A stretch of DNA of 64,000 nucleotides from Sthenelais limicola (lineage: Eukaryota; Annelida; Polychaeta; Phyllodocida; Sigalionidae). The stretch is from positions 59,106,986-59,170,985 of the forward strand of contig OW804097.1 in the NCBI GenBank assembly GCA_942159475.1, given 5' to 3'. The notes beneath the pieces are model-generated. The model was not told the DNA's origin. It did not search any database and saw only the letters and a list, made by a program, of their open reading frames with translations. Made by a program: the position numbers and the translations under genes. How positions within the stretch are numbered: position 1 is the stretch's first letter; every line of letters starts with the position of its first letter. Shown in pieces: positions 19,977 through 33,494 of the stretch.

Positions 19977-20942
19977 AGCATGCCCTTGCTTAGTGTATTG
20001 CATCTTGTGAAACCAGTGATACCTAGTGATATTTATCTTAACAAAAATGCTGCTGCTTTCACATCGGTTATTTGGCCATGAATCAATCAAGATTTTTGTT
20101 AGTAACATTTCAGTTTTGGCACAGAATTTAAATTACCCAGATGTTGCTTGGACGCTTGTGGGATAATTTGGTTTGGTTTGGAAACATTTTGTTTCAAATA
20201 AAGGTTACATCCATACATGTACAAAGTTATTCATATTTTCGTATGTAACCCTTACTTCGTACCTTTTATGTACAATGGTATAATGATATGTGTCTCGTTT
20301 GTTTGCTATATTCAGATATAGATAGTAGATTTAGACGTACATGTAGATTATGTAGATAACTGGTAGATTCCACAAACTGATATGGAAGCTGCACTCGTTT
20401 CTATCATTATACATCTTTATTTCCCATTGATTTCATAGACATTATTATTAAATATTAAATGATGACAGCGATTGTCACTCCTTTTATATATGTGTATTAA
20501 CACAAACATGACATATACAAAATCAAATAACCTGCACACATTCGGACAGTTAATTGCATAATATATGTTATTTCCCCCTCTCAACTTCTCTAAATAGATG
20601 ATATCACATGTAGCAACAACATATCATTAAATCTAATTTAAACCGACAGTTGGTGAAACAGACTTTCTCGGAAGATTCTTAGCAGAGGTTTATGTGAAAA
20701 GAATTGTTTTTGTGTCAATCGTAATCTTTACAAAAATAATTGCCACCGAATAGGAAGGACGTGTTTACCTCGTGAAACACGCGAGGGCAGGATTTCGTTA
20801 CCTTTCATACTGTTTTAGAAGCTGACAAGCCGGTGTCTTTTTGATATGATACGGAGTGACAAATACATGGATGATTGACAGTGCCTAGGCAGTGTCAGGC
20901 GATGATTTTGAACATCCCTTAGGGTATTTACATCGTGGAAAC

Positions 20943-21370
20943 CGACATAACCACCATTTAGGGAGGGAGAGGGAGAAAGAGTTGAAGGGGAGGCGGGAGA
21001 GGAGTGCAGAGGTAGAAGAGATAGTGGAGGTAGGAGAGAGAAGAGACAGGGGATAGAGGTGAGAGGCGAGAGAACAAACAGTCAGGGAGAAAGAAGAGAC
21101 CTAAGGGGGAAAGACAGAGACAGACAATAACGACAGGAGTGTGTGTGAGAGAGAGGAGACAGAGCAGAAAGGAAAGAGAAGAGGCAGGGGATAGAAGGGA
21201 GAAAGAAAGAGTGAGAGAGACAGAAGGGAAGGCAGAGGAGAAAAGAAAGAGGTAAGAGTTAAAGAAAAAGGGAAAAACAAGGGAGGCGAGAGAGAGAGAA
21301 GAGACAGGGGAAAGAAAAGGGAGAGAAAAGAGCCAGGAGAGAATGGAGAAGGTCAAGAGAGAAAAGAGAC
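20943..21370 (+). repeat. GA-rich simple sequence
   Basis: About 430 bp of degenerate GAGA, AGAGACAG and GGAGAAAGA units. The Ser/Leu/Phe-rich frame on the minus strand is a shadow of the repeat. Confidence 0.9.
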
Positions 21371-21748
21371 AGAGTAGGTGCAGACGAGGTCTGTGCTATC
21401 AACAGCACGCTAGATTAAACGTGCACTGTAATGTTTTTCTACGGCAGATCACATGTCACCATTTCCATGCCACCCAAAACATTCCTTGTCCAACAAAAGA
21501 ATTCTCCTACAATAGGAGCCCTCAAAAGCATTCATCTGCACGCAATAATGTATGCCAGAGTGACGCTAAAGGATCGGTTCTGATGCCCCTCTTTCAGGAC
21601 ATAACAATTATGAAGGGTCATGTTATTACAGTTTAGATCAACCATTGCAACCCAGAGTGACTTGTTGGCCGTGCCGCTACAGGAATCAATGCCCTCAAAT
21701 CCTTCGCAAAAGAGTGACAGATAGGGGGTGGCAATAATAGGACCTTTC

Positions 21749-22503
21749 GGTCAGATCATCACAAAATGTACAATAGGCACCACATTTTTAAATGATACTA
21801 ATCTTTTATTTTCTTATCAATACAATCACACTTTTGTTGGAAAAGGGAGCGTATGCTGTAGCAGTTTTGTATCTAATCTACTGAAGAGTAGCTAGTGATA
21901 TATATAAGATGGAGGTTTTAGGACTCCCTAATTTCGATTTCCTCATATACTGCTTTGTTGACTAGTTATCTGTTTATAAACGGTTATATACATAGAGGAT
22001 TCTTTGGATTGTATGTTCCATAATAATAATGTTGGCTTTCTAAGCCTTCAATGCTCTTTCTTTATATATATATTATATAAATTCTGCTAAATCTGACTCA
22101 AAAATGGTTTAGGTATATCAGGAAGTATCTTGAAATCAGGAAATAGTTAAATTATGAGATTATGATAGAATTATGTATCGCGATCCTTTTGTATTGTAAA
22201 TTGATGTAATTATTGTAAACACATTGTAAATGCCAAACCTGACATCTGTGTGTTATTCTAGTCCATTGTATGTTAACATTGAAGGATAATGAAAAGTATG
22301 AAGGGCTACATACGAAAACCTGTAAGACAGAAATGTACCTTATGGTTTGTTCCAATATCTGAATATATTTGGTATTGTTTTGAATACAGAAATCTGTTCG
22401 GTTATGTTGAACTGTAGTATTTTGAACACTCTTTCCTGTATTAAAATTGGGTTATTTGAGAGGATTTCTGAAGGCGAATTGTACATTTTCTGACGACTTA
22501 ACG
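21749..22503 (-). mobile_element. Family A MITE interrupted by about 550 bp
   Basis: Left end GGTCAGATCATCACAAAATG then TACAATAGG at 21749, right end from GAATATATTTGGTATTG to GGCGAATTGTACATTTTCTG then ACGACTTAACG at 22355-22503. Same orientation on both sides of the intervening DNA. Confidence 0.6.
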
Positions 22504-22978
22504 CCTATACTGATCCAGCCATTGCACGTGACAGGGATATGGAGGGCCCGAATCACAATATACAGACATACAATAATAATAATAATAATACTTTGCGAAC
22601 AGACCATGCAGCAACCCATTCACATGGGCAACACAAACACATGACACAAACTATGTTTTTCAATTCCCATGACAAATATCTGGAATTAGGCCATTGCAGG
22701 CGCTTGCTGACGTCAGAAGACTGTTAGTACGGGAGAAGCATCACTAGGGGGCATTGTTGGCAAAGGCAGTCCAAGTCCCAGAGCGTCACTCGGCGGCTAA
22801 AAATAGAACCCGGCCAGGGACACGACTGCTTATTCGCTAGAGCACATCCTAAATGAATCATACTCTTGGTGCTATAAATAGCATCAAGCCCTGCAGTGGA
22901 GGGATCTCTCAGCCGCGTATATAACGATAGGCATGGTTAATAAGCACTGTTAAGTCGGTTACAGTCGGTTGCTAGGAT

Positions 22979-23295
22979 GGACAGTCAGACTTATAATGAA
23001 TACTGGTTGAAGGTGGATGTATGGTCAGAGCTGAAGAGTAAGTTAACTAGAATATAATAGCAGGGTATTTTGTGCTTTAAAGCTGCATTTTCAGCTGTTG
23101 TGGCAAAAAAGATCTTACACAATTTGCTCATTATTGTGACCTATGGGATTGAATTTGGACAATCAGACTTATAATGAATACTAGTTGATGGTGGTTACAT
23201 CGTCATAGCACACGAATGTGGTCGGCTGAAGAGTAAGTTAACTAGAATATATAATAGCAGGGTATGTTCTCTCCTTCAAAGCTGTATTTTCGCCT
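22979..23295 (+). repeat. Local direct duplication
   Basis: The block CAGTCAGACTTATAATGAAT ... GAGTAAGTTAACTAGAATAT ... TAGCAGGGTAT at about 22980-23105 recurs at about 23158-23295, about 180 bp further on. Each copy leads into a family B end (AAAGCTGCATTTTCAGC, AAAGCTGTATTTTCGCC). Confidence 0.7.
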
Positions 23296-23626
23296 ATTAT
23301 GACTAACGCAATGTCATGTTACCAAATGTACTCATAATATTATTATGATTTATAAGACTGAATTTATCACTATTTTCTTGGCGTCATATATGTTTATACA
23401 AGAATTTAAAGTCGAATCAGCAGCATTAAACAGCCACTGGTGACCGATAATAAGTGAAGACAGCTTAGGCAAGGATTTTGGCGGGGCTCCGTAATATAAA
23501 TGTGGAAAAAACAACCTCCAAACTTTTGGCCAAATGAATCTAAGATAGGGTTAGAAAAGAATAGAACGAAAAGTAGAAAATCTTTACTTTTTGATCCATG
23601 TTAACAGCGAGTGCATCTTTAATAGA
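23276..23626 (-). mobile_element. Family B element
   Basis: From CTTCAAAGCTGTATTTTCGC through CCGATAATAAGTGAAG and TTTTGGCGGGGCTCC to AGCGAGTGCATCTTTAAT. Confidence 0.7.
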
Positions 23627-24016
23627 CGGCAGCCAGGGCAAGGGTGAGGCTTGTTATTTTTAAGGGCAAAAGGATATGATCTGGAATGTCATGAGCCGTC
23701 AGTGATTTAGCTATTGAACCTGGGCGGGGGTAGCAGTGATCCACAGGATAAAGCAGATGTATTATGGTGATGCTTATTGTAGGAAAGGAAACCGGCTTGG
23801 AACACTGTCCCTCGAGGGATATCTAGTCAGAATCTCGTCCCATGCCTGTCACTCTCATATTCCCGGTTAATATTAGTTCGCCTATCCGCCTATGGGTACG
23901 GTCGTCAGAAAATGTACAATGTTACTCTTTTCAAATAACATGGTATACATCTCAAAATTCTTTTTTGTTTTGTTCTACATAAAACACATCATATCAGTTC
24001 GCTCATCTGCCTATCG

Positions 24017-24240
24017 GTCATGTCGTCAGAAAATGTACAATTGGCAGATACATTTAGTAAATCTGGCTGGAAATTGGGAATAAATGAATACTAGGTATAT
24101 CTGAGTATCTTTTTATATTACCTGGATACAGACGGTCTGTTCAGTTATGTTGAACTGTATTTTCAATGTCATTTTGGTCTTAAATTGGGTTATTTGAGAG
24201 GATTGGTGATGGCGAATGTACACATTTTCTGACGTTCTGC
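24017..24240 (-). mobile_element. Family A MITE, full length
   Basis: Starts GTCATGTCGTCAGAAAATGT, ends GCGAATGTACACATTTTCTG then ACGTTCTGC. Separated by only 90 bp from the next copy, which points the other way. Confidence 0.75.
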
Positions 24241-24330
24241 CTTCTAGGACCAAAAATATATGAAAGCATGGTGTGAAAACAGGGCGTAAAGTAATTTATT
24301 TCCCTCTCCCCTATATCATATCGCCGTAAA

Positions 24331-24570
24331 TGGGCAAAATATTCAGAAAATGTACAATTCGCCTTTACCAATCCTCTCTAATAATCCAGATTCAATACAT
24401 AAATGAGGTTGGAAATTCAGTTTAAGATAAGCAAACAGATTGCAGATTGAATCAACAGAATACCAAATATACCGAGATATACCTAGTATTTACCATTTTC
24501 CAGCCTAATTTAGCAGAATTTACTAAAAGTGTAGAGTTGGTAAATGTATATTTTCTTACGCACTGGCCCA
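24331..24570 (+). mobile_element. Family A MITE, full length
   Basis: Starts TGGGCAAAATATTCAGAAAA and ends TTTCTTACGCACTGGCCCA. With the copy at 24.0 kb it forms a 550-bp inverted pair. Confidence 0.75.
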
Positions 24571-26904
24571 TATAGGATATACCCATGAGGGACCAAGGAC
24601 TAGATGGACAAGACTGATGTGTCACATCGGCTGGTCTGGGAAAGTGAGTAATCCATCTTTATAAAGGGCGAGAGCATCAGAAAATGTACTTGTAATCCAA
24701 TTCCAAACGAACGTATAGAAATAGAAAGAATGGAACACGGTGCTAGTAAATTGAATATATATTGGATGAGATTGCGCAACTATTTATGATATGCCCCTAG
24801 CATAAACTAATATTGAACTTTTGGTTTAGAATCGCCACGAAATATCTAAACGCTAAAAGAAAAAACAATTCCAATTTGAATCGTACACATACGATACAAA
24901 TATGTCATCGCACCTTATCGCACCTCTCACGTGGAGTGCGCATATAATAAAGAAAGTTACAACTTGTTTTAGAGCTAGCAGAACACCGAGGTGAAATACT
25001 CTTAATTAGCTTAATTAAGTATTAATGAAATTGAAAGTTCAAGTTCACAAAAGTGACTGGGTTTTAAATCTAAGACTTCATAATACACACTTTATTGATT
25101 TGTCTCAATAGCCAACTCACGGCAGTGATGACGCACGTCTGACTAGGAATAAGTCTATTACGCATCATTAAACATTTCACTAGCGCCCTTTACTTCTCGT
25201 ATTTTGAGGTTTTATGGCAATTGCCTATTTCACTAAGTCTTGAATTGCAATTTGTTATCACTTAACATACAGACCTTTATATCATACTCTTTAAGAACAA
25301 CAACAAAAGGAGTCTGGGGACAAATCAAATGTAGTATTTATGTGCTTGTTTTCGTGCAAATTAAAGGAACTTCGGGGTCAATTGAATAATGACAAACAGA
25401 GTTAGAGCAATTCATATGTAAGGTATAGGGTTGAAGTTTCGGCTACCTTTTAATCTGAGTTATTAACAATCTATTCAGAGACACAGGTTACATCACGGGT
25501 CGATGCTCTTCTCAGTATGTTCTGATGCAAATTAGCTTCCATTACCTAGTTTCAATAATGAAAGTGTGAAAGTAATTATGCGACTTCGATTTTCGCAATA
25601 ATTGTTCTCCCATCTGACAATGGTTTATACATACATGGCAACATATTAGCCTACAGCTGCACTCTCAGTTAACGTGTGTTAACGTACCAACGATATCTAA
25701 CTTGCCTCAAGCAACTTTATTATCCTATATTATCATTATTTTTTTTTCATCCGAGCTCCAATGCATTGCATCAGCTCAAGACTCTAGACGAGATGTGACC
25801 AACCCGCCCTCTGTGGGCGGATAAGCCCCTCTCTAAAATTAGTGACGTCACCCAACCCATCAGTGTCCACTCCCCATATAGACACGACCCATACTTATGG
25901 CCTTCTTTTTAACGTTTTCCCTGTAAGTGGGGACCTCTAATTCGTCTGAGAGAAACTTGACTTAGTTAGCTACCCTTTTGTCTGGAAAAAGTACTGTGTT
26001 CATGGTCCAGAAATGCTGTTTTCAAAACATTCATGCACCCTCTATCTGTTGTCACTCACTCCTGCCATGTTTACATAGCTTCAACCACCCAACAGCTATA
26101 CCCTTACTATAGCCACTGCCACCCTTACATAACACCCACATAACACCCAGCTAGCTTGTTGACATGTAGGCTATTTATAGGGTGGGTGTTGTAGCCTACC
26201 CAACACGTTGGTGTTGTGTAGGCTACATTATTTGATACTAAATCAAATGGATATTGTAGGTAGGAGGGGTAGAGACAGGGTGGGTGGGTGGGACGATCTT
26301 TTATTTTTAAATATAAAAACAATCTAAAAGTGTTCAGATCTGGTGAAATATAACCAATTTACTTCCCACAAATAAATGTCTTGCTGCGGTAATTTTCTGG
26401 ACCCTACCATACTCATAATCTATATTTAGCTAAGCTGATGTGTATCTATATGCTTTTACTAAGTGATTGTGTTATACTATTGTATAGGAGTTACATGTAA
26501 AACCTTGGTGTGGACAGTGGTGCTTACTCTACCTATCCTACCCGTCTCATTACAGATCACCTATCCACCAGTAAACACTGATCCGGTCTCAGAAGCTGAA
26601 GAAGTAGAGGAGTCCGGGTTCTCCACCATTGTTATACTATTGTATAGAAGATATCATATTGATGAACTACTCGAGTCAGATTCCATCTTCTATCTGCTTT
26701 ATCATATATATATATGAAGCAAGCCCATATGGTGCCTAGCTTGCCTGGTCACATGATTACTGGATGATAGCCGCCAAGATGGCAAGAGTAGTGTCCCTAG
26801 AATACTCAAGGATATACTACCCAAACCTAATACTTATAACAATAAATGACATTTGGACTTATCTCCCCAGATAATAGAGGATAGATAAACCCATGTTTTG
26901 CAAG

Positions 26905-27106
26905 TCATGATATGAGTAACTTTTGTATACACATATAACAGCAGGAGAATATTGATGAATTCAGTCCTATAAGTCATAATATGAGTAACTCCTGTATAAA
27001 CATAATTACCAGCAGCAGAATATTGATGAATTCAGTCATATAAGTCATGATATGAGTGAATTTGGTAAGATTTGTTTTGTCGAAATAGCTGAGAATGTAG
27101 CTTTAA
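26905..27106 (+). repeat. Family B fragments in tandem
   Basis: GCAGGAGAATATTGATGAAT and GCAGCAGAATATTGATGAAT start two related blocks about 70 bp apart, ending in GCTGAGAATGTAGCTTTAAA, which is the family B end. Confidence 0.5.
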
Positions 27107-28071
27107 AGCAGGGCGGAGACGGGGCATTATTTCCTTAGACACAAAATAGGTATGCTTTCTGTACCTAGAAAAACCTTACCACATCTAGACAAATTGGCCT
27201 CGTCTATTTTTTAATTATTCTTAGAAAAACCCCAGCTAATTAAAGCAGGAACACAATCATTCCTAATCAGAAAACACTTAAAAGGTACATTTCTCTAGTT
27301 TAAAACAAATATTGTGTTTAATGTGGACGAAATTTGATAAAACATTACTGTAGAAATACTGAACTCTTGCCGCCATTAGAATAGATAGAATGGAAAAGTG
27401 AAGCTGAAGAGTACAACACATATATATCTGGGAAGACCAAAAGAAACTCGTTGTCTTAGCCAGTTAGTTAAGACTGTGCTGAATCTATTTCGTTGTGGCA
27501 ATGGGCCTTTCGTTGGTACCATTATATTTCCACAACTACAAATCTTCTGAAATCAGTCTAGGCTCAGAGTTGAGAGAATCCCTCCAAAATTAGGGAAAGC
27601 CTCTCGGTCCAAACCGCCAAATCCATTAGAATCCCATTAATACGTCAACTCCAGGGCCGGGGAAGCCGTTAATATTACGCAGTAGGCGTCCAATCACTGA
27701 CATACCATTCTTATCTGATTTGAGAGCCAACACAGTGAAACCAGTGATCCATTTTTTACTGACCTTCACGAAAGGCATTAGAGCAGTAGGCGTCCAGTCA
27801 CTGACATACAATTCTTATCGGATCTGAAAGGCTGTGAGCTTAGACTGTCAAAACCACCGATTGGATTCATCTATTTTTTACTGACCTTTACCATAATGAC
27901 CTTCAACGAAGGAAAAACCTCTAGGTCAAGCTTCTACAAGTTTCCTATTACATGGACCTGGTAGCAAATTGTTTTAAACTGTCATTGGCAATCCCAGCAA
28001 ACGATCCATACTGAGTACTAGTACTGAGTGGGGTGACGTCCGGGAGGAAAGCTATCCAGTTAAAGTTTAGC

Positions 28072-28304
28072 TGGGCCAAGTCATCAGAAAATGTACAATT
28101 TGCCTTCACCAATCCTCTCAAATAACACACATCTATGACAAAAAGAGGTTCTAAATACAGTTCATCATAACTGAACAGATTGTTTGAATCAACACAGTAT
28201 CAAATATCAGAAATACACAGTATTGGCCATTTTTCAGTCTAATTTAGCAGGATTTGTTAAAATGAATAGAGCTGTTGATTGTATATTTTCTGACGATATG
28301 ACCC
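28072..28304 (+). mobile_element. Family A MITE, full length
   Basis: TGGGCCAAGTCATCAGAAAA to TATATTTTCTGACGATATGA then CCC. Confidence 0.8.
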
Positions 28305-28516
28305 TCCTGTTTGTTTCCGGCCAGGAGCTAAAATGGCCCGACACCCAATCTCTCAGCCCAGCGTAAAGGGAGCCTATTTTAAAATTAAGTGCAGAGTAAT
28401 GGACAAATGGCCTATTTATTCCCGCGGCCCGCATTTAAGGAACCAATGGGGACGCTCGATGGATCCATCTTAAGGAAGGGCGTCGGCAATGGTAGCTGTA
28501 ATGGATTAGATCCATG

Positions 28517-28845
28517 ATGGGTGAAGACGTCAAAAATTGTACAATTTACAGCTCTACACATTTGGGGCAAGTCGCAAGGAGGTGTACCATAGGTAGCTCT
28601 ACACATTTAGTAAATTCTGCTAAATTAGGTAGACAAAATGGTAAAAACTAAGTATAGTATATCTGAGCAACGAGAGTATATAATTAACCCTTGTTGATCT
28701 GCATAATATAATTATTTGTATTGCGTTGAATAAGAAAAACTGCTTATCTTGAACTGTATATTTTCAACCTCATCATTGTCTTAAATCTGGATTATTTGAG
28801 ACGATTGGTGATAGGGAATTATGCATCTTCTAATTATTTCACTCA
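28517..28845 (-). mobile_element. Family A MITE with internal duplication
   Basis: The GCTCTACACATTT block occurs twice near the left end (28547 and 28602), so the element is longer than usual. Its right terminus is decayed (ATGCATCTTCTAATTATTTC). Confidence 0.65.
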
Positions 28846-29584
28846 TTTGGTAAATTCTGCTAAATTCTTTGAGGACGATATTCCTACACGGGACGGTTTC
28901 TTATAGGGAATGTAGAAACTTTGGATCTCTCTTTGATCTAATGTATACCTATTGTTAGGATATTGAACTACTTCATACGGCATATATATAGCCGATGCCA
29001 TGACACTGCCCATTCTAAACACTATGTAAAATATGTAAAACTGATCTCTGGAGTATCCATGGAAACAATTAGGAAATTACCATTGTACTTGTTTCTTGGT
29101 GATTGGTAAATAGTGGAAATAGAAACTACTATGCATTAAGAAAGGCATATATAATTTCATGTTATCCCATGTTCAATTACTAAAGATTAAACAAATGGAG
29201 TCAGGATTCCTGAGCTATCTTAGATAGCTTACTTACAATCTAAGCTGAGTATATTTGGCATTGCGTTGAATCAAAAACCCTGCTCAGTGAATTCTACTAA
29301 ATTAGGTTGACAAATGTGATGCTGATAAATCTGGATAACAAATGGGTTTTGAGATACCATCTTATTAAAAAAGATGAGATCAAGCGATCATGTTTGACAA
29401 CAAGTTTCTGGATGGATAATTAGGGCCTACTAGTAAAGGTAGCTAAGTATATTATTTGGATGACTTTCGAAATACATAGATTTCGTACACGGTTATGCAA
29501 TTTGATACATGCATTTATACGGTAACAGGCATATCACTTATGCGACTTGAGACTCAATTGTCTGAGTCAAAACACAACAGATAA

Positions 29585-29746
29585 ATACCGGCTATATCTG
29601 AGTTGGCATTGCGCTGATTTAAAAAGCCTCGTCTGTTATATATATATGTTAAACCGTATTCCCAACCTTAGTATCGTCATGAAATATGGATTATATGAGA
29701 AGGATGGGTAAAGGCGAATTGTACACTTTCTGACGACTCGACCCAC
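29585..29746 (-). mobile_element. Family A MITE, left part missing
   Basis: Begins in the interior (GGCTATATCTGAGTTGGC) and ends GGCGAATTGTACACTTTCTG then ACGACTCGACCCA. Confidence 0.65.
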
Positions 29747-31816
29747 ATAATGCCGCGCGTTTCCCATGAGACAGACGACATTTATCAAGAAATATTGACC
29801 GCTGTCAAAGCGCGGGAGTATCCAAGCAACGATTGCGATCTTTTAGATGGAGTCCGATAGACGCCTAGTATAGACATGGAATGATGAATGGAAACATTAA
29901 TGTTGGAAGTGGATAGTTTCAAATGTAGACGAATCCTAGGGCGTCCATTTTGATTATGAATACTCATTCTTTTGAGAACTTCTTCTTAGTACCAGTGGAC
30001 ATCACTTCAAAGACTTGGTTGGTGCCATTTGAGAAGAGCAATATTGTACCGTCTGACAATTCTCTAAGATTTTGATTTGATTTGATAACGTTTTTTATTT
30101 CTCATAAGTGAGGTACATCTACTGGATTTCTCCATATTTTCACCAGTAGCCTATAATGTTCTCTTTGTTGATGGTACATTATTATTTTATCATATATAGA
30201 TATACTTATTTATATTATATATCGATAAATATGGTATTAGTTCATGTTTTATAAATGTTCTGTTCTAATTGGTATACACTATATTTTTCATCAACATCGT
30301 GATCTTACGAAATTAATATATAATAATAATATTATATGTATCCCCATTCTCCTATCGTTGGTTTCACAAGATAAAACATCTGGACTGGTTTTCATCGAAA
30401 ACTATACTAAACTAATGATTACTAAAATAAATAACTCTGCATGATTCAGATATCCCTAATGCTCGAGGAGGATATTGTTATACAAGTTGCACCTGGTATG
30501 GACTTCGTCAGATATAATCTAAATGCGTGGTATTATATCATGATTAAATATTCATTTCTTACTTTAATCATAATGGATAATTAAATTCTAAATCGTACAA
30601 TGAAATTCTTGCTCCAAATTGATATTGGTATCTTATCTAATATATTCTGTATGAATAATGCTATATATGGGGTTAACATTCATTGCTCCAGTTTCAATGC
30701 TTTTAATAACTTGAGTACTTTCCACAAGCTATAATTAACCGTCAACCATACAATCAGGTATGACACCAACATAAACATACCGTAAATCCTGTATTAGAAG
30801 TCGTTAAATGATTCAATATGATCAGTAATCATGTAAGTGATGGGTTCATCTTTGGAGTGTTTAGTGCTGTTAGTAGCCTGAATACATGTACGCAATCTTA
30901 AGAGCTTGTATTGAATATATCTATGCATAGCTGGGGTCATCCTAAGGTGTATATAATATTTAACTACTTTACTATAGCGAGTGACCATCACAAAATATAG
31001 CCAACCTTGTTTTTCATACATAAAAGAAACATAGAACTACTTATTGTACGTCCCAATGGTTACTATCATTGGAATCCGCTTGATATCATCTATTCAAATT
31101 CAAATATTCAAAATCAAATATTCAAATATGATGATATCTCAAAATCCATTTTTTATGACTTAAGACTAATTTCTCTGTACCACATCATAAATAAGATGGA
31201 CAGATTAGTCAAACATGACCTATTCTTAGCTAGAAGAATGTATTGATACACATACTTGAGTTATTATAAAACCTACATTTGTAATCCTATTGACTCATAT
31301 AGCTGTGACTATATGTATGATATCCTATTACATCTTCATCTACCATCTCATCTTCTTCATCAATCACACAACATATGCTATTATGACAGGTCTATTAAGA
31401 CCTGAAAAAGGGATCCTCACTTTCCAGTGTGTTCAAAATAAATTGAATAACAAATACAAAATATGACAACATTGTCACTAACATTCCCTGGATTTAGTAA
31501 AACGACCCCACTTTGTAAAAAAAACAAACCCATCCACATCCACTAGTAAGTTAGTACTCCCCAGAGAGAGACGGCTCACCGGTGCGAAACGTTGGCCCGG
31601 CTCTAAGGAAATGAACTAAAAAAGGAAGTGCAATCACCAGAGTTGTCCTTTGGATAATTAACTGTCCATCCCTTCACAGTGTCTACCAGTTGGCAGGAAC
31701 CAATGCATTCTAGGTCTAGTTTGTATTCAACGCCATGGAATTGACAACAACTTGGAGAACTGAACAAGAAAATGTCTCTGACCAGTAAACAACATAGATG
31801 CATTGGTGAAGGAAAC

Positions 31817-32216
31817 GTGCTCCCAAGGCAGTTATGGTTCTCTCAGGGCATTATAGCTCTATAATGTGCTCCCAGGGCAGTTATGGTTCTCTCAGGGCAT
31901 TATAGCTCTATAATGTGCTCCCAGGGCAGTTATGGTTCTCTCAGGGCATTATAGCTCTATAATGTGCTCCCAGGGCAGTTATAGTTCTCTCAGGGTGTTA
32001 TTGCTCCATAATGTGCTCCCAGGGCAGTTATAGTTCTCTCAGGGCATTATAGCTCTATAGATAATGTGCTCCCAGGGCAGTTATAGTTCTCTCAGGGCAT
32101 TATAGCTCTATAATGTGCTCCCAGGGCAGTTATAGTTCTCTCAGGGCATTATAGCTCTATAGATAATGTGCTCCCAGGGCAGTTATACTTCTCTCAGGGC
32201 ATTATAGCTCTATATT
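31817..32216 (+). repeat. 49-bp minisatellite, eight units
   Basis: Units start GTGCTCCCAGGGCAGTTATG at about 31817, 31865, 31915, 31964, 32013, 32066, 32115 and 32168. Each unit is two related half-units (CTCCCAGGGCAGTTAT and CTCTCAGGGCATTATAG). Two units carry a 4-bp GATA insertion. It is not a CRISPR array because there are no unique spacers. Confidence 0.93.
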
Positions 32217-32961
32217 ATAATACACACTGATATGAAACAACACATAATTCTAGAGTGGGATATATTGCACAAAGGGGTTTGTCTAGTTTTCTGATTGTGT
32301 CCAGATTGGTTTGAACCTGAACAGAGTGTCATTTGCTACTATTACCCACTGGAATGATCATAACTTAATAACATCAAGTAGATCTAACTTGTTTAGCCTA
32401 AACAGAGGCGCCATTTCGACGCCCTATCTAAGTTATGCTGCACCAAGCAAATTGCGCCATTTAGCCACGTGTAAATGTGACCATGGAACCAGGAACTGAT
32501 TGCATGTGCCTTTCAAACTGATCGCATGTGTAATGCAATGGCTTTAAAATGATCCTTTATGAATTATTAAAGGCATAATAAATCAGTTAACTAACTCATT
32601 GAATTCAGTTGCTTAGAATATTGCACCCGTTGCTGTGCAACTGCTTCAACCAATTTGTTCATTAACTTGTATATAATGTCTGGCTTGAGCGGGCAATTAC
32701 AGCCCATAATTGCCCCAAAGGTGGACTAATCAGGGTTAATAAATGGCTGTCAGAAGGCACCATGAAATAATAATAGCCCGATCTCAAGCCCAAGCTCCTC
32801 TCCTCCTTGTTGGGGGCTGCGTCCGTCCCTTTCAATTATACAAACAAAACCCTACACGAGGACCTTAGGACAGGGCCTCTAAATGGAAGTCGTTGAGTCA
32901 TTACATGAACGACGGGAAGAAGGCTTGTAGTAATTGAAGGCGACATAATGGCTGAACTCAC

Positions 32962-33030
32962 CTTTCCACATTGCTTACACTTGCCATCTTGTCTTCTGCG
33001 GTGGACCCAGTGATGCCGCATTAGTGTTTG
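32962..33030 (-). CDS. DGKZ/DGKI: DGK exon: start of C1b
   Basis: The 69-nt exon encodes 23 residues, phase 0 on both sides, between ATCTTGCAG and AAG|GTGAGT. It includes [19 protein letters not shown], nearly identical to the opening of vertebrate C1b ([19 protein letters not shown]). It holds the first His and the first CxxC zinc ligands. The following intron, about 16.4 kb, is the longest in the visible gene. Confidence 0.97.
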
Positions 33031-33112
33031 CTGCAAGATAATGAGAGAGGAAACATTATACATGACTGTCAACAACAACCATAGCTCAGCCATATAGTCT
33101 GTGGCCAGCGCA

Positions 33113-33249
33113 TAGAAATGTACAATTAGGCAGATCTCCACATCTACACAAGCAGTAGATCCCGCTAAATTAAATCTTTTTTAACTTAAATTTTGGTTAT
33201 TTGAGAGGATTAGTGAAGGCGAACTGTGCATTTTCTGGCAGCGTCCCCC
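33113..33249 (-). mobile_element. Family A MITE, internally deleted
   Basis: Both ends present (AGAAATGTACAATTAGGCAG and GGCGAACTGTGCATTTTCTG) but the centre is missing, leaving about 137 bp. It lies 83 bp upstream of the C1b exon acceptor. Confidence 0.65.
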
Positions 33250-33494
33250 TCATAAATGCTATAGTTACATTTACATTGTTCACATTGTTCCCATCCATGG
33301 GTAGGAACTGTTATGTTACACACAGATCTTCTATTAGTTGAGGGGCAGGTAAAGACGGGGAAGATGGACCTTGACCCTGGCACAACAATATTCATAATTG
33401 AGTGCACTGCGCTCTGAACTCTCGGGACAATTGCAAATAACCCTGACATACAGTCCCACATAACAACCCAGAGTGGGCACAATTAAGAGCTACT

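Larger units (their letters stand above)
16539..32961 (-). other. DGK intron, 16.4 kb, inside C1b
   Basis: The longest visible intron. It carries GA-rich tracts (19.8, 20.9-21.4 kb), several family A and B elements, family G fragments (17.4-17.6, 29.3-29.6, 31.0-31.2 kb), a local duplication (23.0-23.3 kb) and the main 49-bp minisatellite. Stretches 19000-19800, 20000-20940, 24580-25650 and 29750-31000 show nothing I can support. Confidence 0.65.

Noticed and set aside
26463..26717. Plus-strand stretch after a good acceptor (CATTACAG) reading ITYPPVNTDPVSEAEEVEES
   Set aside because: Looks slightly coding but has no donor, homology or neighbouring exon, and the flanking TTATACTATTGTATAG words are locally duplicated.
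27626..27811. Minus-strand 61-codon frame
   Set aside because: Contains a direct repeat of about 40 bp spaced roughly 100 bp apart, and no homology.
31817..32216. Regular repeats resembling a CRISPR array (also 40336-40996)
   Set aside because: No unique spacers, the unit is itself internally repeated, and the host is eukaryotic.
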